From Halomonas urumqiensis (GTDB lineage: Bacteria > Pseudomonadota > Gammaproteobacteria > Pseudomonadales > Halomonadaceae), in assembly GCF_003028575.1 (NCBI RefSeq), contig NZ_PYUD01000001.1, positions 930,001 to 994,000 on the forward strand: DNA of 64,000 nucleotides. Reading direction: 5' to 3'. Made by a program: the position numbers and the translations under genes. Shown in pieces: positions 50,764 to 59,992 of the stretch; positions within the stretch are counted from its first letter, which is position 1; every line of letters begins with the position of its first letter. The notes beneath the pieces are model-generated. The model did no database searches. It was not told the DNA's origin and worked only from the letters and a program-made list of their open reading frames with translations.

Positions 50764-50883
50764 GTTGGCCTCACAGTGGATGTTGGAATGTCACCATGAT
50801 CCTCGTGCTGGACCTGACTGATAAGCGGATAATTCCGCAAGCAAGCGTCGATTCTGTCGAATTGTGCAGCGTGGTCACATCAT

Positions 50884-51690
50884 TCAGGCGGTAAAGACGG
50901 TGTACAGCATCTGCATGGCTAGCCCCATCAGCATGAAGGCGAACACGCGTTTCAGAATGCCGACCGGCAGGCGGTGGGCAAGCCTTGCGCCAATCGGCGC
51001 GGTGAGAATGCTGCAGGGTGCCATGAGCAGTAACGCTGGCAGGTAGACATAGCCCCACGCCTGGGCGGGAAGGTTGTCGGTTCCCAAGCCATTGATGATA
51101 TAGCCCAGCGCCCCTGCCAGGGCGATGGGTAGCCCGACCGCCGCTGAGGTGCCGATGGCGTGCTGCAACTTCACGTTGCACCAGGTAAGGAAGGGCACGG
51201 TAAGGGACCCACCACCGATGGCCACCAGTGCGGAGATGCCGCCGATGCCAAGCCCCGCGCCGGTGATGCCGATCGGCCCGGGTAGCCCTCTGGTCGGCTT
51301 GGGCTTGAGGTTGGCAAGCATCTGCAGCGACATCAACACCATGAAGCAGGCGAAGAAGATGGCCAGGCCCCGGGTCGGCAGCTTGGCGGCGATGAACGTG
51401 GCGAGAAAGGTGCCCACCAGGATGCCGGGGGTGATGAAGCGAACCACCTGCCAGCGCACGGCGCCGTGTCGATGGTGAGACCACAGGCTGGCCGAGGCCG
51501 AGGGCACGATGGCGGCCATGGCCGTGCCCAGGGCCAGATGGGCGAGATGTTCGATCGCCACTCCCTGAAGCACGAACAGGAACGTCAGGATCGGCACCAG
51601 GATGCCACCTCCGCCGACGCCGAGCAGACCAGCCATCAGGCCGACGAAACCACCCAGGGCCAGGTAGCTGAGCCACCAAAGAATATCCAA
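50884..51690 (-). CDS. TauE/SafE-family membrane exporter
   Basis: The preferred start is TTG at 51690 behind AGGAGA, giving 268 residues; the ATG at 52242 would add a non-family extension. The protein has seven or eight helices and the family repeats GLMAGLLGVGGGGILVPIL and GGISALVAIGGGSLTVPFL, in two halves. TauE/SafE proteins export sulfite or organosulfonates. No sulfur genes are nearby, so the substrate is open. Confidence 0.88.
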   Translation of the reverse strand: MDILWWLSYLALGGFVGLMAGLLGVGGGGILVPILTFLFVLQGVAIEHLAHLALGTAMAAIVPSASASLWSHHRHGAVRWQVVRFITPGILVGTFLATFIAAKLPTRGLAIFFACFMVLMSLQMLANLKPKPTRGLPGPIGITGAGLGIGGISALVAIGGGSLTVPFLTWCNVKLQHAIGTSAAVGLPIALAGALGYIINGLGTDNLPAQAWGYVYLPALLLMAPCSILTAPIGARLAHRLPVGILKRVFAFMLMGLAMQMLYTVFTA

Positions 51691-51945
51691 GTGTGCGTCT
51701 CCTGAAGTTGGGCCCCCGCCATTGGCGGCGCGTTGCCGTGGACGGATGTTAGGGTGGGGTTTTGCATTGCGGGCTAGTGTAGCGGAAACCATTATCGAAT
51801 CGGCATATTGCTGTTGTGTGCCCATGGTCCTGGGTGGCGTTGGGCCAGGTCGAGCCATTCGGTTGCTCACGTTGACCTGCAGTGGGACGCACTTCTCGTC
51901 GCGATGGTAGTCTGAGAGGTGAAACTTCTCAGCTGGAGAGCGTGC

Positions 51946-52572
51946 ATGAAAGGATGGTGTCGTCGATCCGGCATTGGGCGTGTGTACACGGCACGGCTGG
52001 AGCTGCTGGTACTGGTGCTGGTGTTGGTGCTGGTGGGGTGCAGTGGGAGCGAGAATGATCCGGAGGCCGATCAGCAGTCGGCGCAAACCTCGGAAGTCGA
52101 CGAGACTGGCGAGCAGGAGCGGCGGAATATACCAGCGGCCGACCCCTTCGATGAACCGGTGGAGATCGAGTTCGAGGCCAATCTTCGCAGTGATCGTCGG
52201 TTGATGGTCGAGGGGAGAAGCAACCTTCCCGATGGTGCGCAATTCCAGGTAGTCGTAGAGCGCGAGGCGAGTGGCGTACGCATGCAGTCTCGTACCTTCC
52301 TGGAAGAAGGGCGCTTCGTTGCCGGACCATTCGGGTCAGGAAGTGGTTTACCGGATGGCGGGTATCGAATTACCGTAAACCTGCCTGAAGCCACGGTTCA
52401 GCCCGAGGATGTGCAACAACGTATTGGCCAAGAGGGCGAGCACTTGAGTGGCCCGTTGGTTGGCACGTCACGCCATGGCCTGGGGCGTGTCGCCAGTGCC
52501 ACGCGACGCTTCCTTGTCGGCAACGAAACTCGTCGCACCTCGGATCAGGTAGACGTGATAATTGTTGACTAG
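51946..52572 (+). CDS. lipoprotein of unknown function
   Basis: The ATG at 51946 has GGAGAG upstream. The product has 208 residues; the signal segment is a pure Leu-Val repeat (LVLVLVLVLVGC) ending in a lipobox Cys. After an acidic linker comes a beta-rich domain (EIEFEANLRSDRRLMVEGRSNLPDGAQFQVVVER ... GGYRITVNLP). The (CTGGTG)n coding repeat could slip. No family recognised. Confidence 0.75.
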   Translation: MKGWCRRSGIGRVYTARLELLVLVLVLVLVGCSGSENDPEADQQSAQTSEVDETGEQERRNIPAADPFDEPVEIEFEANLRSDRRLMVEGRSNLPDGAQFQVVVEREASGVRMQSRTFLEEGRFVAGPFGSGSGLPDGGYRITVNLPEATVQPEDVQQRIGQEGEHLSGPLVGTSRHGLGRVASATRRFLVGNETRRTSDQVDVIIVD

Positions 52573-52645
52573 GAGTCTTGTCGAACAAGGTTCTTGTCAA
52601 ACAGGGAGCGCCGTACCGAGCGCCTCCAGCCGTCTCCAGCGAGAG

Positions 52646-53236
52646 TTAGATCATGCTCACCTGCCAGCGGGCAACCAGCTTGCCCAGCAGGCGGGTGCTT
52701 GCGGTATAGGCGGTCGCTTCCGTGCTGCCTTCACCTTCGAAGCGCAATTCCCCAGCGTCATTCTGGCTGACTCGGCGAACGAAGTGCTGTCCTTCCATTT
52801 CGATCAGATAAGTACCGGGCTGACGGAACACCTCGGTGGGCGCGACCGCTACCAGGTCGCCCGCGGCAATGAAATCGAATTTCTCGCCGGGAGCGGGAGT
52901 CAGCAGGTAGCAGTCACCTTCCCATTGTTGATCCGGGACCAGTTCGAAGGGAACTTCTATGCTGCCGGCCGAGGGTTGCTGCCACGGGCTTGGTGGGGCG
53001 CTGCGCAGATACAACGGTGCAGGTCGTCGGCTGGCACTGCCTTCTATGAGCCTGGAGAGTGGGCAACCTAGCGCCTGGGCTAGCGCTACCAGGCGTTCAT
53101 GGCCAATCTGCTTGATGGCTCCGGATTCCCAGTAAGAGATGGTGACGTCGGAAACACCCACCTTGCGGGCAAGAGCCGCCTTGTTGAGCTTTGCCTCCAG
53201 CCTCAGCGTCTTGATACGGGAACCTAGTGAGTCCAT
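52646..53236 (-). CDS. XRE regulator with S24-like C-terminal domain
   Basis: The 196-residue product has an N-terminal helix-turn-helix (LGSRIKTLRLEAKLNKAALARKVGVSDVTISYWESG) and a C-terminal beta domain like LexA/CI (AAGDLVAVAPTEVFRQPGTYLIEMEGQHFVRRV). The catalytic serine is not in a GDSM context, so self-cleavage is doubtful. It is convergent with the lipoprotein gene and is outside the prophage. AAAGGAC precedes the ATG. Confidence 0.8.
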   Translation of the reverse strand: MDSLGSRIKTLRLEAKLNKAALARKVGVSDVTISYWESGAIKQIGHERLVALAQALGCPLSRLIEGSASRRPAPLYLRSAPPSPWQQPSAGSIEVPFELVPDQQWEGDCYLLTPAPGEKFDFIAAGDLVAVAPTEVFRQPGTYLIEMEGQHFVRRVSQNDAGELRFEGEGSTEATAYTASTRLLGKLVARWQVSMI

Positions 53237-53340
53237 TTTCTTGTCCTTTGTCGACGTTTAAGAAGATTGGCGATCATCTGTGAATGAATGCATGTTGGCA
53301 ACGAGTCTCATCAACGGTTGTGTATGCCAAGAAACCGCTC

Positions 53341-54081
53341 TCACCAGGGGATCTCGTCGCCTGCCCAGTCATAGAAACGCCCGCTGTGTGATATCTCACG
53401 CTCGCCAAGTACAGCCAATAGCCGCTCGGCGACGAACGCCGGGGTGAACAGCTTGCCGGTCGGCACGCGTGACTGAAATGGCTGTGAAAGTCGCGTGTCT
53501 GTCGTGCCGGGATGCAGACAGGTCACGATCAGCTGAGGATTGAGTCGTTTGAGCTCGATGGCGGCGGTTTTCATGAGCATGTTGTGAGCGGCCTTGCTGG
53601 CGCGATAGCCATACCAGCCACCCAGGTGGTTGTCGCCGATCGAGCCAACTCGTGCCGATAGGCTGGCGACCAGCACCGGGTGACGCCCCTTGAGATTGGG
53701 TTGCAGCGCCTTGAGTAGCAATACGGGAGTCACCGCGTTGACCTGCAGCAGCGCTGACATGGAATCGCCATCGAGATCATCGAGGCGCTTCTCCGGGGCG
53801 ATGCCATGTGTCTGGTCATGCAGCAGGCCGATGGCATTGAACAGCAGATGCACGGGTGCGCCGGCGAGTTGGACTGACAGCGCTTCGAGACCCTCGGCAC
53901 TGGTGATATCGGCAACCACCGACTCGACACGTGGGTCATCACGGCTGACAAGCTCACGGCTGACGGCGACGATGCGTGCGGGGCGGCCGCTGGCAATCAG
54001 CGCGTCGATGATGGCGCCGCCGATTCCGCCCGACGCACCGGTGACCACCGTGGTAAAGCCATCGGGCAGATGGGGCAGCAT
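53341..54081 (-). CDS. short-chain dehydrogenase/reductase
   Basis: The 246-residue product starts at 54081. NAD(P) motif TGASGGIGGAI (about 15-25), NAIG loop, catalytic Ser in SLSARVGS and YRASK (Tyr-x3-Lys). CsgA-like SDRs of this length have unknown substrates. It is divergent from gltX. Confidence 0.9.
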   Translation of the reverse strand: MLPHLPDGFTTVVTGASGGIGGAIIDALIASGRPARIVAVSRELVSRDDPRVESVVADITSAEGLEALSVQLAGAPVHLLFNAIGLLHDQTHGIAPEKRLDDLDGDSMSALLQVNAVTPVLLLKALQPNLKGRHPVLVASLSARVGSIGDNHLGGWYGYRASKAAHNMLMKTAAIELKRLNPQLIVTCLHPGTTDTRLSQPFQSRVPTGKLFTPAFVAERLLAVLGEREISHSGRFYDWAGDEIPW

Positions 54082-54211
54082 CCGGCACTCTCCAGATCGA
54101 TTCGTCAGACATTGACCACAGTCGAAGTAGATGATTCCCCGCCACGGCTGCTTGGGCACGGCCAGGTGCGTATAATGCCGCCAAGCTCATGCCTCAATGG
54201 ATAAGGACGAC

Positions 54212-55690
54212 ATGACCGTACGCACTCGAATCGCCCCGTCACCCACCGGCGACCCCCACGTCGGCACCGCCTACATTGCGCTGTTCAACCTGTGTTTTGC
54301 ACGCCAGCATGGTGGGCAGTTCATCCTGCGTATCGAGGATACCGACCGCGTTCGTTCCACGCCGGAATCCGAGCAGATGATTCTCGATTCACTACGCTGG
54401 CTTGGCCTGGACTGGGACGAGGGCCCGGATGTGGGTGGCCCGCATGGACCCTATCGCCAGAGCGAGCGGGGCGATATCTATGCGCAATATGCCCGACAGC
54501 TGATCGACGCGGGGCATGCCTTCAAGTGCTTTCGCACCAGCGAGGAACTCGATGAGTTGCGAGAGTCGCGCAAGGCGGCCGGAATGCACCTGGCGCTCAA
54601 GCCCGCCGACCTGGCGCTGCCCGCCGAGGAACAGGCACGCCGGGAGCGTGAGGAGTGGCCTTATGTGGTGCGCATGCAGGTGCCGGCAAGTGGTACCTGT
54701 GTGGTCAGCGACATGCTGCGCGGTAGCATCGAAGTGGACTGGGCGCAGGTCGATGCCCAGGTGCTGCTGAAGTCCGACGGCATGCCGACTTACCACCTGG
54801 CCAATGTGGTGGATGATCACCTCATGGGGATCACTCATGTGCTGCGTGGGGAAGAGTGGATCAACTCGGCACCCAAGCACCAACTGCTTTACGACTACTT
54901 TGGCTGGCAGATGCCTGAGCTTTGCCACATGCCCCTGCTGCGCAACCCCGACAAGTCAAAGCTCTCCAAGCGCAAGAACCCCACATCCATCAACTATTAT
55001 CGGCGCATGGGCTACCTGCCGCAGGCGGTGACCAACTATCTCGGCCGCATGGGCTGGTCAATGCCCGATGAACGCGAGAAATTCAGTCTCGATGAAATGA
55101 TGGCGCACTTCGATGTTCAGCGTGTCTCGCTGGGTGGCCCGGTATTCGATCTCGACAAGCTGACCTGGCTCAACGGTCTCTACATTCGCGAGGATCTCGA
55201 TGAGCAGGCTTTCCTCAAGGCCTTGATGGAGTGGGCCTTCAACGAGGAGTACGTGAAACAGATCCTGCCGCAGGTTCGCCCGCGGGTGGAGACGCTGTCG
55301 GACGTCATGCCGCTGGCCGGGCATTTTTTCTCGGGCTTGCCAGCCATCGAAGAGCAGAGCTTCGATGCCGTGAAGCTGGGGCGCGAGGATCTGGTCAAGC
55401 TGCTGCAGTTCCTGGTCTGGCGCCTCGAGACCCTGCCGGCATGGAACAAGCCAGCGCTGCTGGATGAGGTCAAGACGTTGTCGGGTCACTTCGACTTGAA
55501 GATGAAGGATTTCCTGGCACCGGTTTTCATTGCGGTGACTGGCTCTAGTGCGAGTACCTCGGTAATGGATGCCATGGCCATTCTCGGCTCCGACATGACA
55601 CGCGCGCGACTACGGCACGCCATTGCGGTACTTGGCGGGGTCTCGAAGAAGCAGGCCAAGCGTTTCGAGAAGGAGTATCGAGAGCTGTAA
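54212..55690 (+). CDS. gltX: glutamyl-tRNA synthetase
   Basis: The 492-residue product starts [21 protein letters not shown] (class I HIGH region); ATG 54212 behind AAGGAC is preferred to 54197. KLSKRKNP is the KMSKS-type loop. It charges tRNA-Glu, whose gene is 203 bp downstream. Confidence 0.97.
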   Translation: MTVRTRIAPSPTGDPHVGTAYIALFNLCFARQHGGQFILRIEDTDRVRSTPESEQMILDSLRWLGLDWDEGPDVGGPHGPYRQSERGDIYAQYARQLIDAGHAFKCFRTSEELDELRESRKAAGMHLALKPADLALPAEEQARREREEWPYVVRMQVPASGTCVVSDMLRGSIEVDWAQVDAQVLLKSDGMPTYHLANVVDDHLMGITHVLRGEEWINSAPKHQLLYDYFGWQMPELCHMPLLRNPDKSKLSKRKNPTSINYYRRMGYLPQAVTNYLGRMGWSMPDEREKFSLDEMMAHFDVQRVSLGGPVFDLDKLTWLNGLYIREDLDEQAFLKALMEWAFNEEYVKQILPQVRPRVETLSDVMPLAGHFFSGLPAIEEQSFDAVKLGREDLVKLLQFLVWRLETLPAWNKPALLDEVKTLSGHFDLKMKDFLAPVFIAVTGSSASTSVMDAMAILGSDMTRARLRHAIAVLGGVSKKQAKRFEKEYREL

Positions 55691-55794
55691 GCGACGATCC
55701 ACTGGCAGTACTGACGGCAGCCCGGCGGAAGCTGAATTTTCTGTTGACGAACCCCGGGCGAATCAGTACTATACGCCTCGTCTTCACGACATGT

Positions 55795-55870
55795 GGGGCC
55801 TTAGCTCAGCTGGGAGAGCGCCTGCTTTGCACGCAGGAGGTCAGCGGTTCGATCCCGCTAGGCTCCACCA
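55795..55870 (+). tRNA. tRNA-Ala (anticodon TGC)
   Basis: A 76-base cloverleaf with acceptor GGGGCCT / AGGCTCC (one G-U), GGTTCGATCC T-arm, encoded ACCA end. Anticodon TGC at 55828-55830 in loop TTTGCAC. Confidence 0.97.
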
Positions 55871-55892
55871 TTACATCGTGAATGTCCTTAGC

Positions 55893-55968
55893 GTCCCATT
55901 CGTCTAGTGGCCTAGGACACCGCCCTTTCACGGCGGTAACAGGGGTTCGAACCCCCTATGGGACGCCA
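55893..55968 (+). tRNA. tRNA-Glu (anticodon TTC)
   Basis: A 76-base cloverleaf with acceptor GTCCCAT / ATGGGAC, GGTTCGAACC T-arm, encoded GCCA end. Anticodon TTC at 55927-55929. The 22-bp gap to tRNA-Ala suggests one transcript. Confidence 0.97.
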
Positions 55969-56009
55969 CATCTTCTGCTTCTTCACGCATAGTCCGTGAA
56001 GAAGATGAA

Positions 56010-56036
56010 AAAGACGCCTAGCGGCGTCTTTTTTTG
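56010..56036 (+). terminator. terminator after the tRNA genes
   Basis: AAAGACGCC-TAGC-GGCGTCTTT followed by further T. Confidence 0.9.
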
Positions 56037-56218
56037 CGCTGTCAATCAGTCACCCGGTGGGTTTTCCTCGGCTGCTGCCGTCTGCTCTTTGCCTCGTTTC
56101 GCCGTCGAATCAGCGACGTGCGCATGCGCTTTTAAGCCTATTTTGGCTTGACATCACGCTTGACTTGTCCACTTTCGCGAGGCTGGGGCCTCTTCTTGTG
56201 CACAAGGCGGGCGTAACT

Positions 56219-56400
56219 CCCCATGACTGTGGGGTTTTCAATATTATTTATATTAATCAAAGGGTTAGAAAAGATCATTTTTTGATCAATTTGAGTCAAA
56301 GCCCCATTTCATGGCGATCCGGAGACCTTTTCGAGTGGTTGTGAACAGGTTTATCCACAGAATGTGTGGAAAACGCCGCGAGTCTTGTCCCGCGGCTTTT
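56219..56400. other. AT-rich intergenic region with DnaA boxes and GATC sites
   Basis: No gene fits 56041-56431. It holds an AT-rich stretch (56239-56295), GATC at 56273, 56284 and 56316, a perfect DnaA box TTATCCACA (56351-56359) and an inverted near-box TGTGGAAAA (56365-56373). A hairpin GCCGCG/CGCGGC followed by TTTT (56375-56400) looks like a terminator. It could be an origin-like or DnaA-titration region, or simply a regulated leader. Confidence 0.45.
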
Positions 56401-56431
56401 CAGTGCGCATTAGGGGTCTCTGGTCAAGCCC

Positions 56432-57340
56432 TCAGGAGGCATTCTTTCCCACGCTGTTTCCCACGCTACGCAAACGCCGAAGCAACGACGACGTATCCCA
56501 GCGGCCACCCCCCAGCACCTGGACATCGGCATAGAACTGGTCGACCAGGGCGGTGACCGGCAGGCGTGCCTGAAGTCGGCGCGCCTGCTCCAGGCAGATA
56601 TCAAGATCCTTGCGCATCCAGTCGACGGCGAAGCCATGTTCGTACTCGTCGGCGATCATGGTCTCGTGACGATTTTCCATCTGCCAGGAGCCGGCGGCGC
56701 CCTTGGAGATCACATCGACCACCTGCTGCCGGTCGAGACCGGCTCGTTCGGCGAAGTGCAGGCCCTCGGCAAGGCCCTGGACAAGCCCGGCGATACAAAT
56801 CTGGTTGACCATCTTGGTCAGTTGGCCGCTGCCGGCCTGGCCCATCAGGGTCACGGCGCGGGCATAGTGATCCAGTAGTGGCTTCACGCGCGCGAAATCT
56901 TCCGCTTCACCACCGCACATGATGGTCAGGGCGCCGTTTTCGGCGCCTTGCTGTCCACCAGATACCGGTGCATCGAGAAAGCCAATGCGCCTGGCGCGGC
57001 ATTCACCGTCAAGCTGCTCGGCCAGTTCCGCTGATGCCGTGGTGTGGTCGACCAGCAGGCTTCCTTCGGGCATGCCGAAAAGCGCTCCGTCCTCGCCAAT
57101 GGTGACCTGGCGGACATCGTCATCATTGCCCACGCAAACCAGCACCAGGTCGGCATCCTGTGCAGCCTCGCGTGGGGAGGCGTGGTGGCTGCCGCCGAAC
57201 GCCTCGACCCAGGCCTCTGCCTTGGCCGCGGTCCGGTTGTAGACGCGCACTGTCAGGCCCGCGTGGGCAAGGTGTCCGGCCATGGGGTAGCCCATGACGC
57301 CCAGGCCAATGAAGGCAACGGTAGAGATACTCTTGCTCAT
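56432..57340 (-). CDS. 3-hydroxyisobutyrate dehydrogenase-like oxidoreductase
   Basis: The 302-residue beta-hydroxyacid dehydrogenase has the NAD(P) motif GLGVMGYPMAGHL at the start, the substrate motif DAPVSGGQQGAENGALTIMCGG and catalytic Lys in GSGQLTKMVNQ. Tartronate semialdehyde reductase and 3-hydroxyisobutyrate dehydrogenase share this pattern; context does not decide between them. AGGAG precedes the ATG. Confidence 0.9.
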   Translation of the reverse strand: MSKSISTVAFIGLGVMGYPMAGHLAHAGLTVRVYNRTAAKAEAWVEAFGGSHHASPREAAQDADLVLVCVGNDDDVRQVTIGEDGALFGMPEGSLLVDHTTASAELAEQLDGECRARRIGFLDAPVSGGQQGAENGALTIMCGGEAEDFARVKPLLDHYARAVTLMGQAGSGQLTKMVNQICIAGLVQGLAEGLHFAERAGLDRQQVVDVISKGAAGSWQMENRHETMIADEYEHGFAVDWMRKDLDICLEQARRLQARLPVTALVDQFYADVQVLGGGRWDTSSLLRRLRSVGNSVGKNAS

Positions 57341-57357
57341 GGTGATGCTCCTGCTGA

Positions 57358-57399
57358 GAGTCGTGAGTGGTGAGTCGTGAGTTGTGAGTGCCGAGTCGC
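57358..57399. repeat. GAGTCGTGAG short direct repeats
   Basis: GAGTCGTGAG at 57358-57367 and 57372-57381, with degenerate copies to 57399, between the dehydrogenase start and the gltA terminator. Meaning unknown. Confidence 0.6.
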
Positions 57400-57422
57400 A
57401 TGGTGCGCCGGGGCCATTAAGC

Positions 57423-57446
57423 AAAAAGCCGCCCTAGGGCGGCTTT
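57423..57446 (-). terminator. gltA terminator
   Basis: GCCGCCC-TA-GGGCGGC stem (57428-57443), T-run on the minus strand (complement of 57423-57427), 35 bp after the gltA stop. Confidence 0.85.
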
Positions 57447-57480
57447 CTGGCGCTGTCGTTCAGCGTAACGTACTGCCGGG

Positions 57481-58767
57481 TTACTTGGCAGGATAGTCGC
57501 GCTGGGTGTGGCCAATGTAAAGCTGACGTGGCCGGCCGATCTTGTAGCTTTCGCTGATCATCTCGTTCCAGTGGGAGATCCAGCCGATGGTGCGCGATAC
57601 CGCGAAGATCACGGTGAACATGTTGGTCGGAATGCCCATGGCCTTGAGGATGATGCCGGAGTAGAAGTCGACGTTCGGGTAGAGCTTGCGCTCGATGAAG
57701 TAGTCGTCTTCCAGGGCGATCTGTTCCAGGCGCTTGGCGATCTTGAGCTGCGGATCGTCGGCCATGCCGAGTTCGGCAAGCACTTCGTCGCAGGTCTCTT
57801 TCATGACCTTGGCGCGTGGATCGAAGTTGCGGTATACGCGGTGGCCAAAGCCCATCAGCTTGAACGGGTCATCCTTGTCCTTTGCCTTGTCGACGAAGCG
57901 CTGGATGTTTTCCTCGGAGTCGTCGCCGATCTCGTCGAGCATCTTCAGCACGGCTTCGTTGGCACCGCCGTGGGCAGGGCCCCACAACGCGGCGATGCCA
58001 GCGCTGATGCAGGCGAAGGGGTTGGCGCCTGTGGAGCCGGCCAGGCGCACCGTGGAGGTGGAAGCGTTCTGCTCATGGTCGGCATGCAGCATGAAGATGC
58101 GGTCCATGGCCTTGGCGTAGACCGGGTTGATCTTGTACTGCTCGCACGGGTTGCTGAACATCATGTAGAGGAAGTTCTCTGCATAGCTCAGATCGTTGCG
58201 GGGATAGTTGAACGGCTGGCCGATGTTGTACTTGTAGGACATCGCCGCGATGGTCGGCATCTTTGCGATCAGGCGGATGGCGCTGATTTCGCGGTCTTCC
58301 TGAACGGTGATGTCCATGTGGTCGTGATAGAAGGCGGCCAGGCCACCGACCACGCCGCACAGAATCGACATCGGGTGGGCATCGCGACGGAAGCCCTTGA
58401 AGAAGTTGTTGATCTGGTCGTGAACCATGGTGTGGTTGCGCACACGGGACTCAAAGTCAGCATACTGCTGGTCGTCCGGCAGCTCCCCGAACAGCAGGAG
58501 ATAGGCGGTCTCGACGAAGTTCGATTCCTTGGCCAGGTGATCGATGGGATAGCCGCGGTGCAGCAGGACACCCTTGCCGCCATCGATATAGGTGATGGCC
58601 GACTGGCACGAGGAGGTGGCCATGAAGCCAGGGTCATAGGTGAACAGACCTTCCGCACCCAGCCCACGCACGTCGACGACGTCCGGCCCCAATGTGCCCG
58701 AGTAGACAGGCAACTCGATCGCCTTGTCCAGGCCGTCTACCGTCAGTGTCGCTTTCCTGTCAGCCAT
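57481..58767 (-). CDS. gltA: citrate synthase
   Basis: The 428-residue product starts [20 protein letters not shown] behind GAGGAGG. Catalytic regions [14 protein letters not shown] and [17 protein letters not shown] are present. This is the type II hexameric enzyme of gammaproteobacteria. It is divergent from sdhCDAB, so TCA-cycle genes share a control region. Confidence 0.97.
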   Translation of the reverse strand: MADRKATLTVDGLDKAIELPVYSGTLGPDVVDVRGLGAEGLFTYDPGFMATSSCQSAITYIDGGKGVLLHRGYPIDHLAKESNFVETAYLLLFGELPDDQQYADFESRVRNHTMVHDQINNFFKGFRRDAHPMSILCGVVGGLAAFYHDHMDITVQEDREISAIRLIAKMPTIAAMSYKYNIGQPFNYPRNDLSYAENFLYMMFSNPCEQYKINPVYAKAMDRIFMLHADHEQNASTSTVRLAGSTGANPFACISAGIAALWGPAHGGANEAVLKMLDEIGDDSEENIQRFVDKAKDKDDPFKLMGFGHRVYRNFDPRAKVMKETCDEVLAELGMADDPQLKIAKRLEQIALEDDYFIERKLYPNVDFYSGIILKAMGIPTNMFTVIFAVSRTIGWISHWNEMISESYKIGRPRQLYIGHTQRDYPAK

Positions 58768-59270
58768 GGGAGGCCTCCTCTCGAGTTCGTGTCGTGGCAA
58801 TAAGTCGTTATTTCGCTAAGCTTGTCGGCGAAAAGGTTCGCCCACTATAGAAGCGTTCCAGCGATTGTCAATTAGCCCATGGCGACCCTCGCATTGTGCG
58901 GAATATGAGTTATAGTATAGATATTGTATAAGAAATGGTGCTTTGCACCATGCGAGTGCGCCATGAAGGTTTGCAAGGCCGGTTTGCAAGGCCGGTTTGC
59001 AAGGCCGGTGTACATGGCAGGTGTGACGAGTTTCAAGAGGATCACCGATATGACCTGAATGGCCCTCGCTGGTTGCTCCACCAAGGTCTAGTGGGCCATT
59101 GGCTCATTTGTCATGAGCTGGCCATGTCCCTATAATCCTCACCGCGTGACTGGCAGGAAAAGGCGGTCTTGCCGACATCGGCAAAGGCCGAGTCCCTTCC
59201 CGAAACCACCGCCCGCTCGGGCCAAGCCCGACCAGCAGTAGAGCGGGCCATATAGAGTGTGTAGAGAGCC
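58768..59270. promoter_or_regulatory. divergent gltA-sdh control region with 13-bp triple repeat
   Basis: The region has no gene. GGTTTGCAAGGCC is repeated three times in tandem (58968-58980, 58981-58993, 58994-59006). A candidate sdh promoter is TTGTGC (58894-58899) with TATAGA (58916-58921), 16 bp apart, in an AT-rich stretch. The leader of sdhC would be about 340 bases. Confidence 0.5.
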
Positions 59271-59648
59271 GTGAATAGCAAACGACCCGTAAATCTGGAT
59301 CTGTCCACGATACAGTTTCCACTCCCCGCCTTGACCTCGATCACTCACCGCATCACCGGCGTCATCTTGTTCGTCGGGTTGATCTTTGCCTTCTGGGCAC
59401 TCAGCACGTCGCTGTCGTCCCCGGCGGGTTTTTATGCCGTGAGTGATGCCCTGGCTCACAACTTTCTTGCCAAGTTGATCGCCTGGGGCCTGCTGTCGGC
59501 GCTGGCGTTCCACTTCGTGGCCGGCATCAAGCACCTGCTGATGGACATGAACATCGGCGTGACCCTCGAAGGCGGCGTCAAGAAGGCGCAGATCACTGTG
59601 GTGTTGAGTGCCGTTCTGATCATTCTGGCAGGAGTCTGGGTATGGTAA
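59271..59648 (+). CDS. sdhC: succinate dehydrogenase cytochrome b556 subunit
   Basis: The 125-residue product starts with GTG behind GAGAG. NLDLSTIQFPLPALTSITHRITG is the SdhC front, with three helices and the heme His in FHFVAGIKHLLMD. Anchors SdhAB in the inner membrane. Its stop overlaps sdhD by 7 bp. Confidence 0.95.
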   Translation: MNSKRPVNLDLSTIQFPLPALTSITHRITGVILFVGLIFAFWALSTSLSSPAGFYAVSDALAHNFLAKLIAWGLLSALAFHFVAGIKHLLMDMNIGVTLEGGVKKAQITVVLSAVLIILAGVWVW

Positions 59649-59989
59649 CCAATATCACCAATTTCGGTCGCAGCGGCCTTTCCGACTGGCTGATCCAGCG
59701 CTTCTCGGCGGTGGTTCTGGCGCTCTACACCCTCTTTATCGTGGCCTACCTGCTGTTCAACCCAGGTCTCGATTACGCCACCTGGAGTGGCCTGTTCGCC
59801 CAGACCTGGATGCGAATCTTTTCGTTGCTGGCCTTCGTGTCACTGGCTGCCCACGCATGGGTAGGCCTGTGGACCGTGACCACCGACTACCTCAAGCCGA
59901 CCGGTATCCGCATCGGCGTCCAGACCGTCATCATCCTGGCCATTTTCGTGTTCCTGGTCTGGGGCATTCAGATTCTGTGGGGAGCCTGA
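59642..59989 (+). CDS. sdhD: succinate dehydrogenase membrane anchor subunit
   Basis: The 115-residue product has three helices; SGLSDWLIQRFSAVVLALYTLF and AHAWVGLWTVTTDYLKP (heme/quinone-site His, Asp and Tyr) are typical of SdhD. Three bp before sdhA. Confidence 0.95.
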   Translation: MVTNITNFGRSGLSDWLIQRFSAVVLALYTLFIVAYLLFNPGLDYATWSGLFAQTWMRIFSLLAFVSLAAHAWVGLWTVTTDYLKPTGIRIGVQTVIILAIFVFLVWGIQILWGA

Positions 59990-59992
59990 TCC

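Noticed and set aside
57508..58803. 431-codon open frame opposite gltA
   Set aside because: Antisense shadow of citrate synthase.
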